Below, one piece after another: positions 8,055 to 15,617 of a stretch of 30,472 nt of DNA. Every line of letters starts with the position of its first letter. Positions within the stretch are counted from its first letter, which is position 1. Under the pieces are notes generated by a model. The model did no database searches, was not told where the DNA came from, and was given only the letters and a program-made list of their open reading frames with translations. The position numbers and the translations under genes were made by a program. The stretch is taken from positions 18,163 through 48,634 of the forward strand of contig DHLW01000087.1 in assembly GCA_002405485.1 (NCBI GenBank), written 5' to 3'. The DNA comes from Phycisphaerales bacterium UBA4658 (GTDB lineage Bacteria > Planctomycetota > Phycisphaerae > Phycisphaerales > UBA1924).

Positions 8055-9179
8055 TCACGGACGTCTGCCCAGCTCCCGCCGCGCCCCGCGCACGAGCGTG
8101 TCCCACTGCAGCGCAGGGCCGGGATCGACCTTGTCCTCCTGGATGTGGTAGTGAGCGATCACCCCGCTGAAGCTCTCCCACTCCGCCCTTGTGAGTTGCC
8201 TCGTCAGCAGTCGGCCCTGCTCGTCGCGCGGATACTCGAGCTCGATTCTCGGGAGCGCTCGGTGAAGCGCGGCCGTGAGCTTGATCAGCGAGGCATACTG
8301 CTCGGGCGTCAGATCCATCTGCAGCAGCGGGCGACCGTGGATGGTTCCGATGACCGGATGCGGCCGCGCGGGCGCATATGTTCCCGCACGCCGCACGCCG
8401 CCGTCGCCCAGACGATCCGGAATGGTGATCACCGACTGTGCGTGGAGTCCCCGCGGCGGGACGATGCCCGGATCACCGGGAACACCCCCGTGCACTGCGC
8501 CCGTGGCCTGCGCTGATGCCCACCACTCCCACATCTCGCGCTTGGGCGGATCGGGCTCGTACCACTGATCCAGCGGGTCCTTCTCCGTCTGCCCATACGC
8601 GCCCATGTTGGCGATCTCGATCCCGACGGAGCGATCGTTGGAGATGGTCGCGTGCCAGCCGCGCTCCTTGAGGTCCATGGTCTGGTAGATCGTCCCGTCG
8701 ATGTCGAGCAGGAAGTGCACGCTCAGCCCGCGAAAGTCGTGCAGCACGCGGAAGCACTGCCGACTCACTCCGCACACGTCATAGTGCAGGACGAACTGAT
8801 CCACGTGCCGCCGAAGCAGCTCCAGATCCCACCCGCCGCCGCGTACACGCTCAAACTCGTCCTCCGTCAGTGGAGAGTAGTCCAGCGGCTCGCCCTCCTT
8901 GAACGGCGGGCGCGGCGCAAAGCGCACGCCATACCTGTTTGGAGTGCCCACGGCCTTGTCCGCGACGGCGAACGCCGCCTTGGGCCAGGGAACGAACCGC
9001 TTCTCCGTGCGATACGCGTCGTACCCGCCCGGATCGGTCCACAGCACCACCGGCGCACCGACATGGAACAGCCGCCCGCACACGACCATCTCCTGGCCGC
9101 GGCGAGCGAGTTCCTTTCCAGGACGCATGCAGCCCGACAGCACCAACGCCGAGACACACAGAAGCAGAAAGATGCGCAT
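8055..9179 (-). CDS. Lipoprotein N-acetylmuramoyl-L-alanine amidase (Amidase_2 / AmpD-like fold)
   Basis: The enzyme would cleave the amide bond between muramic acid and the peptide stem of peptidoglycan. The 374-residue protein has a lipoprotein signal with lipobox L14-S-G-C17, so it is probably membrane anchored. The catalytic domain begins near residue 128 with FVLHYDVC, where H132 is the likely first zinc ligand. HATISNDRSVGIEIANMG (E188) follows in the core. HYHIQEDKVDPGPALQW supplies H343 and D352 as probable ligands and K350 near the active site, matching the AmpD-type motif H.dI.p.rK.DPG. A long insert (about residues 195-275) is unusual. It converges with the preceding secreted protein gene. 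No clear ribosome site precedes the ATG. The specific role is not determined. Confidence 0.88.
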   Translation of the reverse strand: MRIFLLLCVSALVLSGCMRPGKELARRGQEMVVCGRLFHVGAPVVLWTDPGGYDAYRTEKRFVPWPKAAFAVADKAVGTPNRYGVRFAPRPPFKEGEPLDYSPLTEDEFERVRGGGWDLELLRRHVDQFVLHYDVCGVSRQCFRVLHDFRGLSVHFLLDIDGTIYQTMDLKERGWHATISNDRSVGIEIANMGAYGQTEKDPLDQWYEPDPPKREMWEWWASAQATGAVHGGVPGDPGIVPPRGLHAQSVITIPDRLGDGGVRRAGTYAPARPHPVIGTIHGRPLLQMDLTPEQYASLIKLTAALHRALPRIELEYPRDEQGRLLTRQLTRAEWESFSGVIAHYHIQEDKVDPGPALQWDTLVRGARRELGRRP

Positions 9180-9291
9180 GAACCAAGACTACCAGATTCC
9201 CGGACTCCGATGTCGTCCGTGCGCACCCGCCGCCGGAGAGAGTCCAGCGGCTCGAACGACCGTCGGCACGGCCGGGGAAGCATGTCCAAGA

Positions 9292-9322
9292 GAAAAGGCA
9301 CGAAGGAAAAGTCCTCCGTGCC
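9292..9322 (-). terminator. Rho-independent terminator of glnN
   Basis: Read on the minus strand, GGCACGGAGGA pairs with TCCTTCGTGCC through an 11-pair stem containing one G-U pair and a four-base CTTT loop. TTTTCTCTT follows the stem. It lies 37 bp beyond the glnN stop. The U-rich tail is on the minus-strand side, so it terminates glnN and separates it from the downstream amidase gene. Confidence 0.82.
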
Positions 9323-9359
9323 TGAGTCTGGCTTCTGCACGCGTCCGGCCCTGGCGGGC

Positions 9360-11603
9360 TCAGCGGATGAACAGCATCTCGCGATAGGTCGGCATCGGCC
9401 AGAGGTCGGCGCTGGTCACGCCCTCCAACTCGTCGACGATCTCGCGCAGCTCGCTCATCGCCGGGCGAACCGCCTGCTTGATGTGCTTGGCATGGGCCCA
9501 CATGTCCGCGTCGTGGTGCTCGACGGCGTGCTCGAGCTTCTCGAGCTTGGTCCGCATCTCCCGGATCATCTCGGCGAACCGGTCCAGTTCCTCGCGAGCC
9601 ACGTCCGCATCGGTGTTGGCCGCGTTCGCCGCCGCCACCGTCTCGGCGAGCCGCTTCTGATGCTGAATCACCGACGGCAGGATCTGCGTCCTGGACATCT
9701 GGATCATCGTGTCAGCCTCGATCGACACCTGCTTGTTGAACTTCTCGACGAAGATCGCCGCTCGGCTGGTCGTCTCGGGTGCGGTCATCACCTTGTACTT
9801 CCGGAAGATGTCCTGCGCCTTCTTGCTCTTGAGCACCGGCAGGGCCTCGACCGTATCGCGGAAGTTCGGCAGGCCGCGCTTGGCCGCCTCCTTGTGCCAC
9901 TCCTCGGTGTACCCGTCGCCGTTGAACAGCACGCGCTTGTGCTGCTTGATGAGCTTCTTCAGCAGCGAGCTCACCGCCGTCTGCACCTTCGCCGGCGTCG
10001 GGTTCTTCCCGATCGCCCGCTCGAGCTGTGTCGCGACAAAGTCGACGCTCTCGGCGACGATCGTGTTCAGCACCGTGTTCGGCCACGCCGAGCTCTGGGT
10101 CGAGCCCACCGCGCGGAACTCGAACTTGTTCCCCGTGAAGGCAAAGGGAGACGTCCGGTTGCGGTCACCCGAGTGCCGCGGAATCTGCGGAAGCGTCCGC
10201 GCCCCGAGATCGATCGTCCCGCCCTTGAGCGTGCGGCGGGTCCCGCCCTTCTCGAGCTGCTCGATGATGTCCGTGAGCATGTCGCCCAGGAAGATCGAGA
10301 TGATCGCCGGAGGCGCCTCGTTGGCGCCCAGCCGATGATCGTTGCTCGCGCTGGCGATCGACGCGCGGAGCAGGTCCGCGTGCAGATCCACGGCACGCAT
10401 CACGCAGCACAGAAACGTCAGGAACTGCATGTTCGTGTGCGTGTCATCCTGCGGATCCAGCAGGTTGACACCGGTGTCGGTCGACATCGACCAGTTGTTA
10501 TGCTTGCCCGAGCCGTTGATCCCGGCGAACGGCTTCTCGTGCAGGATGCACTGCAGGCCGTACCGCGGCGCGACCCGCTTGAGCGTCTCCATCACCAGCA
10601 TCTGGTGGTCGCACGCCACGTTCGCGTGCTCGAAGATCGGCGCGATCTCGAACTGCGCTGGGGCCACCTCGTTGTGACGCGTCTTCACGGGCACGCCAAG
10701 GCGATACAGCTCGCGCTCCACCTCGTCCATGAATGCCAGCACCCGCGGCGCGATCGAGCCGAAATAGTGATCCTCGAGCTGCTGGCCCTTGGGCGGGCGG
10801 GCGCCGAACAGCGTGCGGTCGCACACCAGAAGGTCGGGCCGCTTGAAGTAGAACTGCCGATCGATCAGGAAGTACTCCTGCTCCGGGCCGAGCGTCGTGT
10901 TCACCCGGGTCACGCCCTTGTCCGTCCCGAAGATCTTCAGGATGCGCATGGCCTGATGGCTCAGCGCGTCGATCGAACGCAGCAGCGGCGTCTTCTTGTC
11001 CAGGGCCTCCCCGTTCCAGGAGACAAACGCCGTCGGAATGCACAGCGTCACCACGCCCGAGTCCGACCGCGTCAGAAACGCCGGCGAGGTCGGATCCCAC
11101 GCCGTGTACCCGCGGGCCTCGAACGTCGCACGCAGACCGCCCGACGGAAAGCTCGACGCGTCCGGCTCGCCCTGCACGAGCGCCGAGCCGGAGAACTCGA
11201 ACAGCATCCCCCCATGTCCGTCCGGAACAACCATGCTGTCGTGCTTCTCCGCCGTCAGACCCGTGAGCGGCTGGAACCAGTGGGTGTAGTGGGTCGCGCC
11301 GTTCTCGATCGCCCAGTCCTTCATCGCCGCGGCCACCACGTCGGCAAGCTCGTTGTCCAGCATCGCGCCACGCTTGATGGTCTCCATCAGACGCTTGAAC
11401 ACGTCCTTCGGAAGCCGCTGACGCATCACCTTCTCGCTGAACACGTCCGCTCCGAAGAGCGTGTCCAACCGCCTGGCGCTGGTCATCGAGACTCCCCGAT
11501 TCGCGTTCCACTCCGCGCTTGCCGCGACGGCCTGGTCGCGCACCGCGTGCAGGTTCGCCGATCCGCTGCCGTTGCTGTACGAAACTCCGTTGCTTCCGGC
11601 CAT
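9360..11603 (-). CDS. glnN: Glutamine synthetase type III
   Basis: Type III glutamine synthetase condenses ammonia and glutamate with ATP to make glutamine. The 747-residue length fits GSIII rather than GSI or GSII. The N-terminal beta-grasp region includes [21 protein letters not shown], typical of GSIII. The catalytic barrel shows [40 protein letters not shown] and [23 protein letters not shown], carrying metal, glutamate and ATP contacts. I chose ATG 11603 because GAGGAA (11611-11616) lies seven bases upstream. Longer frames upstream read through the regulatory gap. It is divergent from an XRE-cupin regulator, so control by that regulator is plausible but unproven. No amtB or P-II gene is adjacent. 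Confidence 0.96.
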   Translation of the reverse strand: MAGSNGVSYSNGSGSANLHAVRDQAVAASAEWNANRGVSMTSARRLDTLFGADVFSEKVMRQRLPKDVFKRLMETIKRGAMLDNELADVVAAAMKDWAIENGATHYTHWFQPLTGLTAEKHDSMVVPDGHGGMLFEFSGSALVQGEPDASSFPSGGLRATFEARGYTAWDPTSPAFLTRSDSGVVTLCIPTAFVSWNGEALDKKTPLLRSIDALSHQAMRILKIFGTDKGVTRVNTTLGPEQEYFLIDRQFYFKRPDLLVCDRTLFGARPPKGQQLEDHYFGSIAPRVLAFMDEVERELYRLGVPVKTRHNEVAPAQFEIAPIFEHANVACDHQMLVMETLKRVAPRYGLQCILHEKPFAGINGSGKHNNWSMSTDTGVNLLDPQDDTHTNMQFLTFLCCVMRAVDLHADLLRASIASASNDHRLGANEAPPAIISIFLGDMLTDIIEQLEKGGTRRTLKGGTIDLGARTLPQIPRHSGDRNRTSPFAFTGNKFEFRAVGSTQSSAWPNTVLNTIVAESVDFVATQLERAIGKNPTPAKVQTAVSSLLKKLIKQHKRVLFNGDGYTEEWHKEAAKRGLPNFRDTVEALPVLKSKKAQDIFRKYKVMTAPETTSRAAIFVEKFNKQVSIEADTMIQMSRTQILPSVIQHQKRLAETVAAANAANTDADVAREELDRFAEMIREMRTKLEKLEHAVEHHDADMWAHAKHIKQAVRPAMSELREIVDELEGVTSADLWPMPTYREMLFIR

Positions 11604-11610
11604 CTGTGTG

Positions 11611-11616
11611 TTCCTC
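11611..11616 (-). promoter_or_regulatory. Ribosome binding site fixing the glnN start
   Basis: On the minus strand GAGGAA lies seven bases before ATG 11603. It supports that start over upstream in-frame codons extending into the glnN/regulator intergenic region. Confidence 0.65.
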
Positions 11617-11824
11617 GCAAGTTGCCCCCCGTGCGTGACCGGACCTGCTCGCCATGGAGGAGATCGACTCCGCATGGCCACACTCCGGCTGACTTCGTCC
11701 GTCGGCTCACCGCCGTTGGACTCGATCATTGTTGCCCAATCCGCCATCCAAGCAAGTACGCCCCCGGCCAGCCGACCGCTTTTGCGAGAATGCTGTCGGT
11801 TGCAAGACGCGAACTTCGCAAAAA

Positions 11825-11859
11825 GTGCACGATCGGGCGTTGCACGCGTGCAGTATACA
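11825..11859. promoter_or_regulatory. Palindromic operator candidate between glnN and the XRE-cupin gene
   Basis: GTGCAC at 11825-11830 is followed by the perfect 12-bp palindrome TGCACGCGTGCA at 11841-11852, so the TGCAC half-site recurs within 28 bp. TATACA, a -10-like sequence, begins at 11854, and the regulator ATG is at 11876. This placement suits a repressor site for autoregulation. The divergent gap to glnN is 272 bp, so the same site could influence glnN. I could not place a convincing -35 box for either gene. Confidence 0.45.
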
Positions 11860-11875
11860 GGATAGGCTGTTGAGT

Positions 11876-12478
11876 ATGATGGAGACTGAATCCGATCTCG
11901 TTGCGCACATTGCCGCTCGGGTGCGGGAGCTTCGGGCCATTCACGGCCTCTCGCTCGAGTCGCTCTCGGCACGCAGCGGAGTCAGCCGCTCGATGATCTC
12001 GCTCATCGAGCGCGGGAAGGCCAGCCCCACCGCCGTGGTTCTGGAGAAGCTCGCTGGGGCGCTCAATGTCACGCTTGCCTCGCTGTTCGATCCTCAGCCA
12101 GACGGCCTCCCGCCGCCCGGCGGGCCGGTCGCCCGGCGCGATGACCAGGCCTGGTGGCGCGATCCCGCTTCCGGGTATGTCCGTCGAAACGTCTCGCCGC
12201 AGTCGGTCCCTCATCCCATGCGGATCATCGAGGTGCACTTCCCCGTGGGCGCACGCGTCGCGTTCGACGCTCCGGCTCGCGAGACCAGGGTGTATCAGCA
12301 GGTTTGGGTGCTCCAGGGTGCAATCGACGTCACCGCCGGAAGCGAGCGTCACCGCCTGAAGGAGGGGGACTGCCTGGCCATGTGCCTCGACGGACCCACC
12401 ATGTTCCATAATCCAGCGGGGATTCCGGCGAGATACGCCGTCGTGCAGTCCCGCGAAATGCAGGTCAAGCGACGATGA
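11876..12478 (+). CDS. XRE-family transcriptional regulator with C-terminal cupin domain
   Basis: The 200-residue protein has a Cro/C1-type helix-turn-helix at about residues 10-67, seen as [38 protein letters not shown] cupin_2 domain follows (about residues 115-195), with [31 protein letters not shown]. Such proteins usually sense a small ligand through the cupin and repress or activate neighbouring genes. I chose ATG 11876 (an adjacent ATG at 11879 is equivalent) because the longer upstream frame has no family similarity and crosses the palindromic control region. The stop overlaps the GNAT start (ATGA). A role in control of itself, the GNAT gene or divergent glnN is inference from position. 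Confidence 0.9.
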   Translation: MMETESDLVAHIAARVRELRAIHGLSLESLSARSGVSRSMISLIERGKASPTAVVLEKLAGALNVTLASLFDPQPDGLPPPGGPVARRDDQAWWRDPASGYVRRNVSPQSVPHPMRIIEVHFPVGARVAFDAPARETRVYQQVWVLQGAIDVTAGSERHRLKEGDCLAMCLDGPTMFHNPAGIPARYAVVQSREMQVKRR

Positions 12479-13038
12479 GCAGGTCCGATCCATCCATCGT
12501 CCGCCTGTCCACACTGGACGAGGCCGACGTCCACCAGCTCGCCGACCTGCTCATCGATTGCGTTGCCGGTGGCGCATCGATCGGGTTCATGGCCTCGCTT
12601 GATCGTCAGCAGGCGATGGCGTTTTGGCGCACGGTGGATGATGGCATCGCAGATGGACGTCGACTGCTGCTGGTAGCCAGAGACTCCGGCGGGATTTGCG
12701 GCACAGTCCAGCTCGCACTCGCCACGCCCCCGAATCAGCCCCACCGTGCCGATCTTTGCAAAGTGCTCGTCCACCGCCGCGCCCGGCGGCGAGGGCTCGG
12801 CTCCGCCCTCATGCAGGCCGCCGAAGACGCCGCCCGCGACCTCGGCCGGTGGCTGCTCGTGCTGGACACCGTGACCGACAGTGAGGCGAGTCGGCTGTAC
12901 CTGTCGCTTGGATGGGTCCGCGTCGGGGACATTCCGGGCTACGCCCTCATGCCCGATGGCCAACTCTGCTCAACGACCTATTTCTACAAGGACCTTCGTC
13001 TCCAGCCGCGCAGCAAAACGCTCACGCCATGGGCGTGA
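12475..13038 (+). CDS. GNAT-family N-acetyltransferase
   Basis: The 187-residue protein has the GNAT fold. Motif A is visible as DLCKVLVHRRARRRGLGSALMQAAEDAA, where R-R-x-G-L-G-S/A forms the acetyl-CoA pyrophosphate loop. LLVLDTVTDSEASRLYLSLGWVRVGDIPGYAL is the motif B region with the usual Tyr. The substrate cannot be told; small amines or antibiotics are common for similar proteins. The start overlaps the XRE-cupin stop by four bases, so the two are co-translated and the regulator may respond to the acetylation substrate. The last codons lie inside the hairpin that terminates rpsT from the other side. Confidence 0.9.
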   Translation: MSRSDPSIVRLSTLDEADVHQLADLLIDCVAGGASIGFMASLDRQQAMAFWRTVDDGIADGRRLLLVARDSGGICGTVQLALATPPNQPHRADLCKVLVHRRARRRGLGSALMQAAEDAARDLGRWLLVLDTVTDSEASRLYLSLGWVRVGDIPGYALMPDGQLCSTTYFYKDLRLQPRSKTLTPWA

Positions 13039-13041
13039 GCG
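13015..13041 (-). terminator. Intrinsic terminator of rpsT, overlapping the GNAT stop codon
   Basis: CGCTCACGCC (13019-13028) and GGCGTGAGCG (13032-13041) form a perfect ten-pair stem with a three-base loop. On the minus strand the stem is followed by TTTT, so it fits an intrinsic terminator for rpsT, 65 bp after its stop. The GNAT stop codon (13036-13038) lies in the same stem, so plus-strand transcripts would also form it, though without a T run. Confidence 0.7.
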
Positions 13042-13105
13042 CAATCAGTGGAGTCTCGGACTTTGGGCGGCTCGGCCTGAAGCCTCTGCCAGGGCCGGCC
13101 GGTCA

Positions 13106-13408
13106 TCACTTCTTGGCGGACTTGGCGGCCTTGCCCGCGCCGGTCGCAAACTTGGCCTTCAGCCGCTTGCTCATCCGGCTCTTGCGCCGCGACGCCTGGT
13201 TCTTGTGGATGACGCCCTTGGCGGCGGACTTGTCCACGATCTTGCTGACCTTCTTGAACGCCTCGGTCGCCTCGGCCTCGGTCCCGTAGTTGACCTTCTG
13301 CACGAAGGCCTTGATCGCCTCGCGCATCGCCTTCATCCGCCAGCGATTGCGGGCGCGGTTCTTGAGGTTCTGACGGACACGCTTGCGTGCGGAAATCGAG
13401 TGCGCCAT
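13106..13408 (-). CDS. rpsT: 30S ribosomal protein S20
   Basis: S20 binds 16S rRNA early in small-subunit assembly. The 100-residue basic protein begins MAHSISARKRVRQNLKNRARNR, the standard S20 N-terminus. It continues with helical repeats to HKNQASRRKSRMSKRLKA, the conserved C-terminal signature, and ends in a Lys/Ala-rich tail slightly longer than in many homologues. A purine-rich stretch (AGAAGGTGA on the minus strand) lies about 10 bases upstream. It follows tRNA-Arg on the same strand by 42 bp, so the two may share transcription from the tRNA promoter. It ends at the terminator at 13015-13041. Confidence 0.97.
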   Translation of the reverse strand: MAHSISARKRVRQNLKNRARNRWRMKAMREAIKAFVQKVNYGTEAEATEAFKKVSKIVDKSAAKGVIHKNQASRRKSRMSKRLKAKFATGAGKAAKSAKK

Positions 13409-13450
13409 GGGCCGAAGTCACCTTCTGAAATATCCTGCCGATCCGAAAAG

Positions 13451-13524
13451 CACGGGCGTCTGGAGTCGAACCAGAAACCTCCTGATCCGTAGTCAGGTGC
13501 TCTATCCAATTGAGCTACGCCCGC
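13451..13524 (-). tRNA. tRNA-Arg (anticodon ACG)
   Basis: The 74-nt minus-strand sequence folds as a cloverleaf. The acceptor is GCGGGCG with CGCCCGT (one G-U pair at the first position) and a G discriminator. The D arm is GCTC/GAGC. The anticodon stem CCTGA/TCAGG holds the loop CTACGGA, giving anticodon ACG. The T arm is TCTGG-TTCGACT-CCAGA. The first anticodon base is expected to become inosine and read CGU, CGC and CGA. CCA is not encoded. Confidence 0.96.
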
Positions 13525-13857
13525 GTAAGCCGCGGACCCACACCATACGCCGCAGCACCCCGCCGGGCAAGTTTTGACGCCACGTATTCGTGCTCCGTCA
13601 GGGGCGAGCGAGCCAGTCCCGGGTGTTCAGCCCGCCGGCCGTACGCCCAGCGGCGTCCCGGCAGATGTCCATCTCCTGAGCCTCCGACGTTCAGCCGCTG
13701 CACACGTGTCTCTTCCCGTCGACCGGCCTGCGCACGCCGATCCGGGCTCAGCTGGCGCCCGAATGAACTCAAGGTCGCCCTCAATGTGGTTCTGGTCAGA
13801 GAATCTCGGCCCGCGTTGGCCGAACGCACCCAGCGTCGACTGCGACAACGCGAGATC
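13525..13857. other. Intergenic region upstream of tRNA-Arg
   Basis: This 333-bp stretch holds the tRNA-Arg promoter (13542-13570). I see no supported gene in the rest. Open frames are short, overlap the tRNA or lack recognisable protein content. It separates the tRNA from the 3' end of the methyltransferase gene, whose terminator I cannot identify. Confidence 0.5.
13542..13570 (-). promoter_or_regulatory. Promoter of tRNA-Arg (possibly with rpsT)
   Basis: On the minus strand TTGCCC (13565-13570) and TATGGT (13542-13547) are separated by exactly 17 nt, with four of six matches to each sigma-70 box. The -10 box is 18 bp before the mature tRNA end. The stretch after it is GC-rich, as in stringently controlled stable-RNA promoters, but that control is inference. 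Confidence 0.55.
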
Positions 13858-14904
13858 TCAATCCGCCCGGCGAGCCAGCATCAGCATCGAGGACGTCTTC
13901 GCACCCGCCGCGGCTCGCACCTTGTCCAGTGCGGTAAACGCCAGGAGCGCAGGAAGCGAAGGCCACCCGCCGAACGGATCAAACATCCGGCTCACTGCCG
14001 GTCGGCTTGCCCCGTGGTACCGCGTCACGTGGTGCATCGAGTACATCCAGAACGAGTGCCCGGTCTGGTACCGCGTGCCGATCACCTCAAGCCCGGCGTC
14101 CTCAAGCAGCCGACGCAGCGTCCCCGGCGAGAACATGTTCCAGTGCCGCGGAATGTGATACCCGCCCCAGTACGTCCGACCAAACAGCCGGGCATCCAGA
14201 CTCTCGATGTTCGGCGTCTCCACCGCAAACACGCCCCCCGGCGCCAGCCACCGCGACACCCGCCGAACCACCGCCTTCGGATCGTCCACGTGCTCAATCA
14301 CATGGAACATCGTCGCCAGATCCAGCGATCGATCCGGGATCGCCGTGCAGTCCTCCACCCGCTCGCACACACCCACATACCCCTGCGCTCGAAGCTTGGC
14401 GACCACCTTCTCATCCAACTCAAGCCCGTAGTCGCGATCCTTCGGCACGCCCGCCCGTTCCGCGAACCGCAGGTACCGCCCATCCCCGCATCCGATGTCC
14501 GCGAACGACCGTGGCGACCGCCCGAGCGCACGCACAAGACCCGCGAACTTCCGCCCGTCCAGCCAGTTCTTGGCCTTGAGCGCAATCGGGCTCACCTTCT
14601 CGGTGTAGTGATATGCGTAATAGTGGGGGGGATAGATCGTCCCCAAGGTCGAGATCGCCGGCCGAGGATTCAACCACACGTGCGAGCAGGCCGCACACCG
14701 CACGAACCGCCACGTGTTTCGGCAGCTCCGCAGCTCATAGTCAAACCCCGTCGCATGCTGGGCGAATCGCTCGCACTCACAGACCGGACACGCGGGCACC
14801 GGCTCCGCACCGATCGTCGGCGCACCGTCGCTGACAAACTCCGTCGGGGGTGCGACCTCCCACGGAGCCACGGAAACGGGCTTGTCGATCAGCGTGTCCG
14901 GCAC
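13858..14904 (-). CDS. Class I SAM-dependent methyltransferase with N-terminal zinc-ribbon-like motif
   Basis: The 348-residue protein has an N-terminal CPVC...CAAC arrangement (about residues 39-72), a probable zinc ribbon. PPHYYAYHYTEKVSP follows. The Rossmann methyltransferase core starts near residue 133 with ADIGCGDGRYLRFAE, the glycine-rich SAM loop. LATMFHVIEHVDDPKAVVRRVSRWLAPGGVFAVETPN is typical of Methyltransf_11/23 proteins. Similar zinc-ribbon methyltransferases act on sugars or lipids in surface-polysaccharide pathways, but the substrate here is unknown. It lies downstream of fliD and fliS on the same strand, 94 bp after fliS, so filament or surface-glycan modification is possible by position only. 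Confidence 0.88.
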   Translation of the reverse strand: MPDTLIDKPVSVAPWEVAPPTEFVSDGAPTIGAEPVPACPVCECERFAQHATGFDYELRSCRNTWRFVRCAACSHVWLNPRPAISTLGTIYPPHYYAYHYTEKVSPIALKAKNWLDGRKFAGLVRALGRSPRSFADIGCGDGRYLRFAERAGVPKDRDYGLELDEKVVAKLRAQGYVGVCERVEDCTAIPDRSLDLATMFHVIEHVDDPKAVVRRVSRWLAPGGVFAVETPNIESLDARLFGRTYWGGYHIPRHWNMFSPGTLRRLLEDAGLEVIGTRYQTGHSFWMYSMHHVTRYHGASRPAVSRMFDPFGGWPSLPALLAFTALDKVRAAAGAKTSSMLMLARRAD

Positions 14905-14998
14905 GCCAGAAGGGTATCACCCTTGCGTCCAGCCAGCACTTCCCGGCTCACCAGAGATCGCCTTTTCGCCGGCTGCGCCAGGGCCGAGGACGTGTTGC

Positions 14999-15475
14999 TC
15001 AGCCCTGAATGCTGAGCGCGGGTCGTCGCGAGGACGCCGGGTCGGTGGCGACCGCAGCCGCCGGCCCGCTCGCCGAGGCCGCTGCGGTCTCGGCCCGCCG
15101 AAGCTCGGCGGCCCGCTGCATCGCCAGCACCCAGGTCTCCCGCTCATACTCCAGCAGTTCGATCGCCTTGTCGGCCTTGCCCAGATCGCGTTCGAAGCTC
15201 GCGTCCACGAGCTGCATGTAGATGAACGTGTACAGCCCGTTGATCCGGCTCCGAAGCGTCGGATCGATGTCCGGCTTGGTGTTGGTGAGCTCCAGCACGA
15301 TGTTGCGGGATCGGCTGAAGCCCTCGAACACCTGCTCGTGGTTCTTCTTGGTGATCCCGTCGCGCCCCTGGCGGGCGAACCGGATCGCCCCATCCAGCAG
15401 CATCAGTCGAAGCTGCTCCGGGCTCGCCGTGGTGACCTGGGTACGGAGATAAGCGGCTGCATTCTCGGTGCTCAT
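14999..15475 (-). CDS. fliS: Flagellin export chaperone FliS
   Basis: FliS binds the C-terminus of newly made flagellin and prevents early polymerisation in the cytoplasm. The 158-residue protein begins MSTENAAAYLRTQVTTASPEQLRLMLLDGAIRFARQG, the usual Y...V.TASPE.L..MLYDGAI pattern. It continues with a four-helix core including LRSRINGLYTFIYMQLVDASFERD. The C-terminal 30 residues are an Ala/Pro-rich tail absent from most homologues. I chose ATG 15475 because AAGGCGAG lies just upstream on the minus strand; the longer frame extends into the fliD gap without similarity. It follows fliD by about 140 bp, the common fliD-fliS order. Confidence 0.93.
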   Translation of the reverse strand: MSTENAAAYLRTQVTTASPEQLRLMLLDGAIRFARQGRDGITKKNHEQVFEGFSRSRNIVLELTNTKPDIDPTLRSRINGLYTFIYMQLVDASFERDLGKADKAIELLEYERETWVLAMQRAAELRRAETAAASASGPAAAVATDPASSRRPALSIQG

Positions 15476-15571
15476 GGCTCGCCTTGAATCGGTCCGAGAA
15501 GAACCCCGCTTGAGACGAATCGACTCGGAATCCCTTGATCGCCCGGGGCGTCCGATAATCCGCCCGGCGCC

Positions 15572-15589
15572 CGCGAGCGTCCGCTCGCG
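15572..15589. other. Hairpin between fliD and fliS
   Basis: CGCGAGCG (15572-15579) and CGCTCGCG (15582-15589) are perfect inverted repeats separated by two bases. No T run follows on the minus strand, so it is a weak terminator, attenuator or processing site at most. It lies 28 bp after the fliD stop. Confidence 0.35.
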
Positions 15590-15617
15590 ATGCCCATGAT
15601 CGCGCCGTTCGTGCGCG

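Noticed and set aside
8652..11873. A 1073-codon plus-strand open frame opposite the amidase and glnN genes
   Set aside because: It is antisense to two clear genes, is extremely rich in Arg, His and Leu, and shows no domain. Long antisense frames are expected in GC-rich genes.
13515..13829. A 104-codon minus-strand frame upstream of tRNA-Arg
   Set aside because: It overlaps the tRNA 5' end and its promoter and has no protein-like features.
15486..15513. A sigma-28-like TCAA...ACCGATTC pattern before fliS
   Set aside because: It would start transcription only a few bases from the ATG and overlaps the ribosome site.
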